The notes beneath the pieces are model-generated. The model was given only the letters and a program-made list of their open reading frames with translations. It ran no database searches and had not been told where the DNA came from. DNA of 10,440 nucleotides from Euperipatoides rowelli (taxonomy: Eukaryota > Onychophora > Udeonychophora > Euonychophora > Peripatopsidae), in the NCBI GenBank assembly GCA_003024985.2, contig PXIH01S0004779.1. The stretch is one strand, 5' to 3'. The position numbers and the translations under genes were made by a program. Positions 1 to 6,400 of the stretch are shown here, one piece after another. Each line of letters starts with the position of its first letter. Positions within the stretch are counted from its first letter, which is position 1.

Positions 1-499
1 AATTATTGAATAAAATAAAATAAAAAAATCTCTAGTATCATTATCTGGATTGCAAATCAAAATCACTTCAATGCTGTGAACTTTATTCTTTAAAATACAA
101 TTATTCTGATTCTATCTCATTTATTACATATTTATTTACATTTAAATTTAAAATTCCAAAAAGTAAAGAACATAAACCCCACACTCAACCTCCTCACTGT
201 TAAAGTAAATAAAGCCACTTTAATTATGATTTTACATTTTTCTTTTGAAACAATTATACTTTTGTTTTCCTTATTGTCTGCATCATAGTTCAAAATACTC
301 ATACATCAACTAGTCATAATCAAACCCTAACTGAAAATCATTATATGATTTGAATTTATCTAACAAATCAGCTGTCCCAAAATAAAACAAGTACGTATAT
401 CTTTATGTATAACAAGAATATACATGAAAGTTAGAATAGACTTGAAGGGGGTCTGTATGCTTTAACGTCCATTAGAAGAGCAGTAGAAAAAGGGTATTA
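1..499. other. AT-rich DNA with no gene recognised
   Basis: No reading frame longer than noise, no RNA gene and no protein-like translation could be found on either strand. The stretch is strongly AT-rich with short A and T runs. Its right-hand part may still belong to the gypsy LTR that starts at about 613 and reads toward lower coordinates, but I could not place the far end of that LTR because the second LTR is not in the window. Confidence 0.6.
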
Positions 500-613
500 T
501 TGGTATTGTTAATAGTATGAGAATAACCAAGTAAAGAAAAATGTGATAAAGTCCTAATTATTTATATCGATATCAGGTAACTATCGATATTCTTGTGTTG
601 GGAATCACCACTG
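500..613 (-). repeat. Probable start (U3) of the 3' LTR of the gypsy element
   Basis: On the minus strand the pol reading ends at 637, is followed by a polypurine tract at 630-614, and then by a sequence reading AGTGGTGATTCC from 612. Metazoan Ty3/Gypsy elements commonly place the LTR directly after such a tract, often starting TGTGGTG, so this is read as the decayed LTR start. It carries a TATA-like box and paired TATCGATA palindromes, as a U3 promoter might. The left boundary given is arbitrary: the true LTR end cannot be seen without the partner LTR. Confidence 0.5.
558..590 (-). promoter_or_regulatory. TATA-like box next to two TATCGATA palindromes
   Basis: The perfect 8-bp palindrome TATCGATA occurs at 565-572 and again at 582-589, separated by 9 bp. 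On the minus strand TATAAATAA (566-558) overlaps the edge of the first copy, so reading in the element's direction the order is palindrome, palindrome, TATA. TATCGATA is the DRE sequence recognised by DREF in Drosophila, and BEAF-32 binds related CGATA clusters. That this LTR uses such factors is inference from the motif and its place only. Confidence 0.45.
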
Positions 614-630
614 TACCTCCCCCTATTTTT
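614..630 (-). other. Polypurine tract of the gypsy element
   Basis: Read on the minus strand this is AAAAATAGGGGGAGGTA, a purine-rich run (interrupted by T) lying just after the pol stop and just before the LTR-like sequence. In LTR retroelements such a tract primes plus-strand DNA synthesis. Position and composition both fit; the assignment depends on the LTR start being at about 613. Confidence 0.6.
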
Positions 631-645
631 GGTAGGTTAATCACT

Positions 646-661
646 GGGGGGGGGGGGGGGG
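646..661. repeat. Homopolymer of 16 G
   Basis: An uninterrupted run of 16 G on the plus strand, read as five proline codons on the minus strand within the gypsy pol tail. Such a run is prone to slippage in vivo and to length errors in sequencing, so the frame across it should be treated with care. Confidence 0.95.
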
Positions 662-693
662 TAACAGAGTCTGGTAGAGTGCCTTGTTTGGCA

Positions 694-801
694 TGGAGTG
701 CTTCCAGGTTGTGGAATGCTTCTAGGTTGTGGAGTACTTCCAGGTTGTGGAATGCTTCCACGACCTGGAGTACTTCCAGGTTGTGGAATGCTTCCAGGTT
801 G
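694..801. repeat. Six 18-bp tandem repeats (36-bp higher-order unit)
   Basis: Units start at 694, 712, 730, 748, 766 and 784. Two versions alternate on the plus strand, TGGAGTACTTCCAGGTTG and TGGAATGCTTCCAGGTTG, giving a 36-bp super-unit; the unit at 748 ends CACGACC instead of CAGGTTG. The length is a multiple of three, and on the minus strand the repeat reads as QPGSTP or QPGSIP in frame with the integrase upstream. Confidence 0.9.
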
Positions 802-935
802 AGATTCAGCTGTGGTATGGGCATTGTGGGTTGGTTGGTTTCAGTTAGAGGCTGCAGGATTGTGTTGCTAGGCTGAATGATTGGTGGGTAGTCATCTTGT
901 GTTAGTGTTTTCTAAGACAGGAGGTGAGGTCAGGT

Positions 936-1445
936 AAGACAGTCTCAGTTGATAAAAATGATTACTCTCCTGTCCATCCTTCAAAATTACCTTGAAGGTC
1001 ACTGGTGACAAAATTACCTTGATAAGGTCTTCTACCCATTTGGTCTTGTCGTGTTTGCCATAGGCTCATGCTAGGATGTGCTGGTCGACTTGAAATTTAT
1101 TTTTGAAGGGGAGGTGGGGAATTATAGGTAGGGGGTTTGATCTTATGCAGTCATCCCCTAGGTTGACACCCTATGAGCAATTCCATGGGTGAAGCTTTCA
1201 TTGTGGGGTGCACCGATATTTAAATAGTAACTCATTTATTTTTACTTGCCATTCTCAGTCTTTAAAATATGGTCTATTTTGCTCAAGAGTGTTTTGGCAA
1301 TATCTACAAATCTTTCGGCCTGGCTATTGGAAGCTGGGTGAAATGGGGCCAATTTGAAGTGGTAGAAGCCCCTGTTTTTGCAAAATGTTTCAAACTCGGA
1401 GATGAAAGGTGTCCCATTGTTGGATACTAAATGCTCAGGAAAACC
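936..1445 (-). pseudogene. Gypsy integrase: partial catalytic core and C-terminal domain
   Basis: From 1445 the minus strand reads FGFPEHLVSNNG, then HPASNSQAERF, the second and third parts of the DDE core. The second catalytic Asp is Asn here (VSNNG where the family has VSDNG), and the spacing to the Glu is 34 rather than the usual 35. A stop follows at 1244-1242. After frameshifts come LLFKYRCTP (near 1225) and KASPMELLIG (near 1195-1165), the end of the core region. The SH3-like C-terminal domain follows at about 1100-935: FQVDQHILA, then KWVEDLIKVILSPVTFKVIL. The zinc-binding HHCC domain and first catalytic Asp are missing, removed by a deletion near 1445. It would have inserted cDNA into the genome; this copy cannot. 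Confidence 0.85.
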
Positions 1446-2225
1446 GAATCCACAGAAGTATTTTGAAAATGGTCATTTTGTTGAAAATTGAAAACATTTT
1501 CAAAGTTTTCCGCAGTAGCTTCTGCTTTGACGGGGAGACGTGAAAGCGTGTCTGCATTGGAGTGCTCCTTAGACAGTTTATATTTAATTTGATAAGAATA
1601 GCTAGCTAAAATTAGAACCCAGCATTGAAGATGGGAAGCTGCTAAACATGGAACCTCCTTATCCACGTTGAAAATCCTGGTAAGTGGCTTATGGTCTGTA
1701 AAAAGTGTAAATTTTGCCAAAAAATATATTTGTGAAATTTTTTAATCGCGAATATGATGCTAAGTGCTTCTCTGTCTAATTGAGAATAGTTCCTTTAGTT
1801 CTCGATAGCAATCTGGAAGCAAACATTATTGTTTTTTCAGTATTGTCGGAGAAATGATGGGAAAGGACCACTCTGATTCCGTAAAGTGAGGCGTCAGCTG
1901 CAAGGATTAATGGTTTGGAGGGGTCATAATGAGTTAGGACTTTATTTGAGGTCAGAGATTTTTTAATCAAATCAAACTCACATTGACACTGTTTGCTCCA
2001 ATTCCATGTAATTTTATCGCTTAGCAGACTATTCAGGTGAGTAATTCTGGTAGCCAGGTCAGGTATAAAATTCTTGTAGTAACTAGGAGACCAAGAAATG
2101 ATTGAAATTGGTTGATGTTAGCTGGGCCAAGGGCAGCCATTAGTGCCCCCAGCTTGGCCGGGTTTGGTTTGACTCCTGACCTATTGATGACATGACCTTT
2201 ATATTCGATTTGAGTTTTTAAGAAT
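1427..2225 (-). pseudogene. Gypsy RT connection and RNase H domain
   Basis: The RT frame shifts at about 2230 and continues as LKKCEFLKTQIEYKGHVI, then NQFQSFLGL (near 2085), the RT-RNase H connection. After another shift it reads YYKNFIPDLATRITHLN into the open stretch 1970-1776 with VLTHYDPSKPLILAADAS, where RNase H starts. A third frame holds NYSQLDREALSIIFAIKKF (about 1795-1740), and a shift at a T run near 1725 leads to the open stretch 1720-1427, with FTLFTDHKPLTRIF and HSNADTLSRLP. The four acidic positions expected of RNase H are visible: Asp in ADAS, Glu in DREAL, Asp in TDHK and Asp in NADTL. The enzyme degrades RNA in RNA-DNA hybrids. Three or more frameshifts disable it. Confidence 0.92.
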
Positions 2226-2640
2226 TCACATTTCTTAAGGTCAAACAGATGCCGTTTTCTAGAAGAATTTTAAACAAATTGTTCAAGTCGATGAAATGTG
2301 ACATGTTGTCTGGGCTGGCTATTAGGATGTCATCCATATAACATACAACATTTTTCTGACTCTTAAGTGGGTTGTCCATAAGGCCTTGAAAAATGGTAGG
2401 GGTGGAGATGTCAAAAGGTAGGTGGTTGACAGCATATAAGCCTAGGTGAGTGTTAATTGTTAATAAATCTGCTGAATTTTTATCCATAGTCACCTTCTGA
2501 TATGCTTGAGCCATATCCAATAGAAAATACTTTTCCATTTGACAGTTTGGCGAGCATATCATTGATGATGTGAAGGGGGGTACGTATCCACTTTTAAGCA
2601 TTGATTCAAACCCACCTTATAATCAGCGCATATCCTAAGC
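2218..2640 (-). pseudogene. Gypsy reverse transcriptase, fingers/palm fragment
   Basis: The recognisable part begins ICADYKVGLNQCLKVDTYP (2637-2580), shifts frame at the C run 2580-2575, continues as HIINDMLAKLSNGKVFS, and shifts again before LDMAQAYQKV. The rest lies in an open stretch ending at 2218. Motif A (LDMAQAY) keeps its Asp, motif B reads LPFDISTPTIFQ, and motif C reads CYMDDILIA with both catalytic Asp. About 60-80 residues expected before ICADYK are replaced by LINE-like sequence. The preservation of the active-site motifs beside frameshifts suggests moderate age. It copies element RNA into DNA. Confidence 0.92.
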
Positions 2641-4090
2641 AACCATGAGTTTCAATCCCCCAATTTTTTTGTGGAAGTCTGGATCTGTAGCTAGCAATAA
2701 ATTTGTAACCATTAAAAAGATAACCCTGTATCATTCTATTGAACTGATTTGCAAATTTCTTCGTTATCATGACATAAGAGAACTAATAATAAAATCTTGA
2801 AACAACCAACACATTGATCAACTTCATCTTGTCTATCAAACCCAAGTTAAATTTTTTATACAGTTCTAATTCCTTGTCAACTTCTTCCATTTTCTCCTGT
2901 AGTACAGTATATTGCAACAAATTATTGTACTTTATAGTAAAATTAATTCCTAATATTTTACCATGGGTTCCATTTAAGTCTCTATAATTTTCTGTCTTCT
3001 TTTTCTTTATATTCCATAAGTATGATTTCTGAAAGCTGATGGAAGATCCTGTAATGTCCATAAATTTTCTGAGTATTATGTAGATTTTATTTAGTTGTTT
3101 TTCCCAGATGTGAACACAATGAGGTCATCTATATAAGAAACAACCTTACGTTTTTTTACTTTTCCTTTAACCATATGCCCTTGCTAACGCTTTCAATTTC
3201 ATGTATTACTTCAACTAAATATAAGGAATAACGCAAAGAGGATAGAGGAGATCCCTGTAATATGACATTAGGCAAGCTTTCAAAATATACTTTTTGATTC
3301 AAGAACGCAACTGTTTTGTTCTTTATTAAATTCATCAATAGTTTAGTTGTCTTATTTTCATCTATGTATTTTTCAATTAAATACTCTAAATAGGTCATAT
3401 TGATGTTGTTAAAAGCTCCCTCCATGTCGATTCTAAGAACATAAAATCCTCTCTAGGCTTCGCATGCCAGTTAGAGAAGGCTATATGCAATGCCAATAAT
3501 GACTGAGCAATGGTTCTGCCATTTATCCCAAAGATTGTTTCAGGTAATGTTCTCTTAACAATTTCAGTTATTCAATTTTTTGGTCTGTATTTGAAAGTGC
3601 TATTGGCCTATGCTGACTAGCCTCTATCCCCCAGTCTCCAATTTTATACTTTTTTTTCATTACTTTGACATAAGAGTTGAATATATGCTTATAGCTATCC
3701 TGCTTCAAATTTCTACTGAACAAAAAGTTAAAATAATGTAGTAACTGTTTCAATAGATTCGTATTTAGTACCGAATACAACTCATAGAAATTCCATCTGG
3801 CCCTGGAGTTGTCCTTTTTTTCATATTTTTTGTACAGCTTGTAGTTCCCCTTCAGTTATTTGTTCATCTAATTGCATCTGCTCATCTGGAATTAGTATAG
3901 GTATGTTTCTTGTCTTAAAAAACACACACAGTTTTGTTTTTTTCCTAACGATTTCTAACTTTCATACTGTTTTAACTTTCAAACTTTTCTTTACTGTCTT
4001 TTATAAAATTGTCCTGAAGGGCTTTCACTATTTGTAAATTAAATGAAATTATTTTATCCTCCTTTACAACACATTTTAAATTTTACATTT
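2613..4090 (-). pseudogene. LINE copy A: linker and reverse transcriptase (L1/Tx1-like)
   Basis: Read on the minus strand: linker-like peptide (KALQDNFIKDSKEKFES near 4025-3975), ILIPDEQMQLDEQITEGELQ (about 3900-3845), PGPDGI at 3806-3789, then after a shift FYELYSVLNTNLLKQ to HRPIALSNTDQKI (ending 3568), GINGRTIAQSLLALHIAF (about 3535-3485), motif A as RIDMEGAFNNI (3435-3400), motif B as ILQGSPLSS (3258-3230), motif C as VSYIDDLIVF (3141-3112), and SFQKSYLW (3033-3010). The thumb runs to 2783; past one in-frame TAG the same frame carries SRLPQKNWGI and GYALIIRWV, matching the LINE pattern L..P...GG.GL...AL. Both Asp of motif C and that of motif A remain. At least three frameshifts and several stops disable it. 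No endonuclease is visible upstream; it seems 5'-truncated at about 4090. Confidence 0.88.
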
Positions 4091-4192
4091 TGCTTTTTTT
4101 TTTTTTTTAATATTCCCAAGAGTGACCATTTAGGGGTTGCAAATATGGTAAATATATCACTACTCATTTTATTATTTATGTTTTTTTTTTCC
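4091..4192 (-). other. Spacer between LINE 3' end and LINE copy A, two A tracts
   Basis: On the minus strand an A10 run (4190-4181) follows directly after the LINE 3' repeat, then about 72 bp of unassigned sequence, then an A15 run (4108-4094) directly followed by LINE copy A. Each run could be a retrotransposon tail: the first that of the 4193-4852 LINE, the second that of a very short, unrecognised insert, or the real end of the same LINE. Confidence 0.5.
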
Positions 4193-4852
4193 CCACATAT
4201 TTACAGATAAAAACCCAAGGCTAAAAGCCTAAATTCAAACAGAGTGTAAAACATTACACTCCCACCTTTCATCATCAGTCATTTAACAAATTACTAATAA
4301 ATTCATTATATGGTATCTCAATCAGTTCGTAATATCCCCAAAACTTTCTACAACTCAAAAATCACACACCACTTTTAATATATTGTATTATCCGCCTCAA
4401 ATTGAATACATTCTCCATTATTTCCATCGGTCAGAATTTCTTAACCCATATCAAATTGTGCAACTGATAACCAGTCCTGAATTCCTCCTCGACTATCTTG
4501 TTCCATGTCTACTTGAAATTCATGCATCTCTTATCAAAAATTTGTGTGCACCTAATTTTCCAAACTGCAAACTACACAGCAGCCATTTGCAATACATAGT
4601 AGGGATGTGTTTATATATTTCAAGATGCAGACAGTCATATTAATTTTTTAAACCTATTCATTTGAAAGAATGCTGCTGTAATGACAATCCTAGCTTGTTT
4701 ACAATCCATAAAAATAGGTTCAAACATTTCACTATGCTCACAACCAAAATCACACAACAGATCACTTCTTTTCCACAAATTTATTTGATTTAACATATTT
4801 TTTGAAGGCAACAGGCGAGCAACTCAATTTATTTAACTGATTCAAGCACCTA
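4193..4852 (-). pseudogene. LINE 3' end: ORF2 C-terminus with zinc knuckle, plus 3' UTR
   Basis: This is a direct repeat of 5422-6141 (LINE copy B), differing by substitutions, small indels and a missing segment of roughly 37 bp near 4815. On the minus strand an open frame reads NMLNQINLWKRSDLLCDFGC, then SEMFEPIFMDC and FFQMNRFKKLI up to a stop near 4640. C-x3-C followed by a final Cys fits the zinc knuckle at the end of many LINE ORF2 proteins, though the expected His (E..HIF..C) is Pro here. The strand then frameshifts within KHIPTMYCKWLL. The part nearer 4193 is 3' UTR-like. An A10 run follows on the minus strand. The RT part of this copy is absent, so it is 5'-truncated at about 4852. 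Confidence 0.82.
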
Positions 4853-5246
4853 NAAATATAAGCCTATACAGTATACATAATATATATTTTTGATATTCCA
4901 TTAGCACAGGTTGTTCTTAGGCATTCAATACCTTATCTTCTCAGAACAAATATAATTGATGAAAAAATGTATGTAAACGTCTTTATCACGATTGTAAATT
5001 TCAAGTTTGTACATAGATATCATTGTTTATTTTTTAGGATTGTAGAGAAGGGATATTTCTATCCCATCATGATAACATTTGATTATGCAATTATTTTCCA
5101 TAAACAGATGATTTGATGGCAAAAGTCAAGTTTGAATATGAACACATTGTTACAAAATTATGGTCATGTGAATTTTGTAGGGGTTCTAATATTACAGTGA
5201 ATGTTTTAATTTAAATACCAGCTGATAACTTATTGATGACTTGTAA
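4853..5246. other. Unassigned AT-rich DNA, starting with an ambiguous base
   Basis: No coding region, RNA gene or recognisable repeat was found here on either strand. Position 4853 is N, exactly where the 660-bp LINE repeat loses similarity to its partner copy. The remainder is AT-rich, non-repetitive sequence that may be the oldest, host-derived DNA in the window, but that is only inference from the absence of element signatures. Confidence 0.55.
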
Positions 5247-5256
5247 AAATTATGAG
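5247..5256. repeat. Target-site duplication, left copy
   Basis: AAATTATGAG, identical in all ten bases to 5374-5383. The pair flanks the tRNA-derived SINE, and on the minus strand this copy follows the A8 tail directly, as expected after LINE-assisted insertion. Confidence 0.6.
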
Positions 5257-5373
5257 TTTTTTTTAAAAAAAAAAACACACACAAATTATGACCATGCCCT
5301 AGGTGTGATTCGAACCCAGAATTTCTCATTTGGTAGCCTACCTTCTTGCTAGCTGACCCACCAAGGCTTTGGC
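5257..5373 (-). mobile_element. Short tRNA-derived SINE (about 117 bp)
   Basis: On the minus strand the 5' part (5372-5292) resembles a tRNA gene. It has an A-box-like TGGGTCAGCTAG (5360-5349, two mismatches to the consensus), a B box GGTTCGAATCA (5316-5306, one mismatch), 32 bp between them, and ends GCCTTGG and CTAGGGC that can pair over seven positions allowing wobble. The T stem is poor, so it is not a working tRNA. After the head come a GT-rich stretch, T11 and A8, then the direct repeat. A promoter-like tRNA head, A-rich end and 10-bp flanking repeats are the marks of a SINE mobilised by a LINE. Family not identified; the tRNA of origin is unclear. Confidence 0.7.
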
Positions 5374-5383
5374 AAATTATGAG
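5374..5383. repeat. Target-site duplication, right copy
   Basis: AAATTATGAG, the exact partner of 5247-5256. It lies between the SINE head and the A12 tail of LINE copy B, so the SINE appears to have landed just beyond the end of that LINE. Confidence 0.6.
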
Positions 5384-5421
5384 ATTTTTTTTTTTTATTA
5401 TTCTCTAAAAACACTAAAATT

Positions 5422-6141
5422 CCACATATTTACAGATAAAAGCCCAAGGCCAAAAACCTAAATTCAAAGACAGTGCAAAACATTACACCCCCACCTTTCA
5501 TCATCAGTCAATTAACAAACTACTAATAAATTCATTATATGGTATCGTCTCAATCAGTTCGTAATATCCCAAAAACTCTCTGCAACTCAAGAATCACGCA
5601 CCACTTCTAATATACTGTTCTATCGGCCTCAAATTGAATACATTCTCCATTATTTCAATCGCCAGAATTTCTTAATCCATATCAAATTGTGCAACTGATA
5701 ATCAGTCCTGAATTCCTCCTGACTATATTGTTCCATGTCTCCTTGAAATTCATTCATCTCTTATCAAATATTTTTTTTTGCACCTAATTTTCCACACTGC
5801 AAACAACACAGTTAGCAGCCATTTGCGATACATAGTAGGGATGTGTTTATATAATCCATGATGCAGACATTGTCATATTTAACTTTTTTTTTTAATCTAT
5901 TCATTTGTCAAAATGCCTCTGTAATGACAAACCTAGCTTGTTTACAATCCATAAAAATAGGTTCAAACGTTTACTAGTTTACTACGCTCACAACCAAAAT
6001 TACACAACAGATTACTTCCTTTCCCCAAATTTCTATGATTTAATATATTTTTTGTAGGTAAAATCCTCACCGACCACTTGAAAGTGATATTATACAAACT
6101 TGGTGAGCAACTCAAATTTATTTAACTGATTCAAGCACCTA
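5422..6141 (-). repeat. 3' end of LINE copy B, direct repeat of 4193-4852
   Basis: From CCACATATTTACAG at 5422 to TCAAGCACCTA at 6141 this stretch matches 4193-4852 closely in the same orientation. It includes a segment of about 37 bp (near 6062-6100) that the other copy lacks. The shared part covers the ORF2 C-terminus and the 3' UTR, so the two are members of one LINE family. The A tails differ: this copy has an extra 25 bp or so between the shared end and its A12 run. Confidence 0.92.
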
Positions 6142-6400
6142 CCCTTCCATTTATATTGGATATAGACATTATCATTGGTCATTTTTTCTTAAATATAGCT
6201 CTATATTTCACTAAATTATCAGGGCATTGCTCCTCTTCGTACACCACTTTATATTGTATCAGTATCTTCTTAATGATCACGTTATGCATCGCCCAGCATT
6301 CCATCATCCATATGTTACTAACTCTCTATTCTTTTAAAAACTTCACCAAGCTGTTCACTTAGTTTACCTTAAACAACATTTCACAATCAAGTCCATTCCA
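5760..6400 (-). pseudogene. LINE copy B: ORF2 C-terminal domain with zinc knuckle
   Basis: Around 6408-6382 the minus strand reads SRNDGGMDLIV, the conserved GG.. motif after the thumb. Farther on it reads ITFKWSVRILPTKNILN (about 6100-6045), matching the W..LPT..L pattern of LINE C-termini, then LLCNFGCE (about 6010-5987), the start of a C-x3-C zinc knuckle. The later ligands are lost to a frameshift near 5975; the sister copy at 4193-4852 keeps the final Cys. KHIPTMYRKWLLTVLFAVW and KIRC follow, ending at a stop near 5760. In related LINEs this region binds nucleic acid and is needed for retrotransposition. Confidence 0.75.

Larger units (their letters stand above)
637..935 (-). pseudogene. 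C-terminal tail of gypsy pol, proline-rich repeat
   Basis: This continues the reading frame of the integrase C-terminal domain, with in-frame stops near 891, 870 and 846, to a TAA at 639-637. It holds six copies of a six-residue unit QPGS(I/T)P, then RHSTRL, then five prolines and Ser-Asp before the stop. Basic motifs of the RRSTR type followed by prolines are common at the end of gypsy integrases, which supports this frame over the longer open frame overlapping it (824-573). The stops make it a pseudogene. The tail probably acted as a flexible linker; no function is shown. Confidence 0.7.
614..2640 (-). mobile_element. Degenerate, 5'-truncated Ty3/Gypsy retrotransposon
   Basis: Read 5' to 3' on the minus strand, the order is RT (2640-2218), connection and RNase H (2217-1427), integrase (1445-936), pol tail (935-637) and polypurine tract (630-614). 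RT before RNase H before integrase is the Ty3/Gypsy order, not Ty1/Copia. Gag, protease, primer-binding site and 5' LTR are absent; the element begins abruptly in RT at a junction with LINE copy A. Several frameshifts and stops mean no full polyprotein can be made. The RNase H wording (HYDPSKPLILAADAS, HSNADTLSRLP) resembles metazoan mag/K02A2.6-like elements, but clade placement needs a tree. Confidence 0.9.

Noticed and set aside
694-801. CRISPR-like array
   Set aside because: The units are contiguous without spacers and read in frame as part of a gypsy protein in a eukaryotic context.
573-824. Minus-strand open frame of 83 codons over the 18-bp repeats
   Set aside because: The neighbouring frame continues the integrase C-terminal domain and ends in the RHSTRL motif; this one is open only because the 18-bp repeat lacks stops in that frame.
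595-876. Plus-strand open frame of 93 codons
   Set aside because: Antisense to the gypsy pol tail; its length comes from the repeat and the G run and it matches no family.
4383-4643. Plus-strand open frame of 86 codons
   Set aside because: Antisense to the LINE 3' end; the frame is not kept in the sister repeat at 5422-6141.
5257-5275. T8-A11 run on the plus strand as a transcription terminator hairpin
   Set aside because: It sits at the A-tail of the SINE and has no loop or GC stem; it is better explained as tail and slippage.
5292-5372. A functional tRNA gene
   Set aside because: The T stem and D arm pair poorly, the A box has two mismatches, and the unit carries an A tail with flanking direct repeats, so a SINE fits better.
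6156-6362. Plus-strand open frame with hydrophobic content, possibly a small membrane protein
   Set aside because: Antisense to LINE copy B between thumb and zinc knuckle; hydrophobicity reflects T-rich codons in AT-rich DNA.
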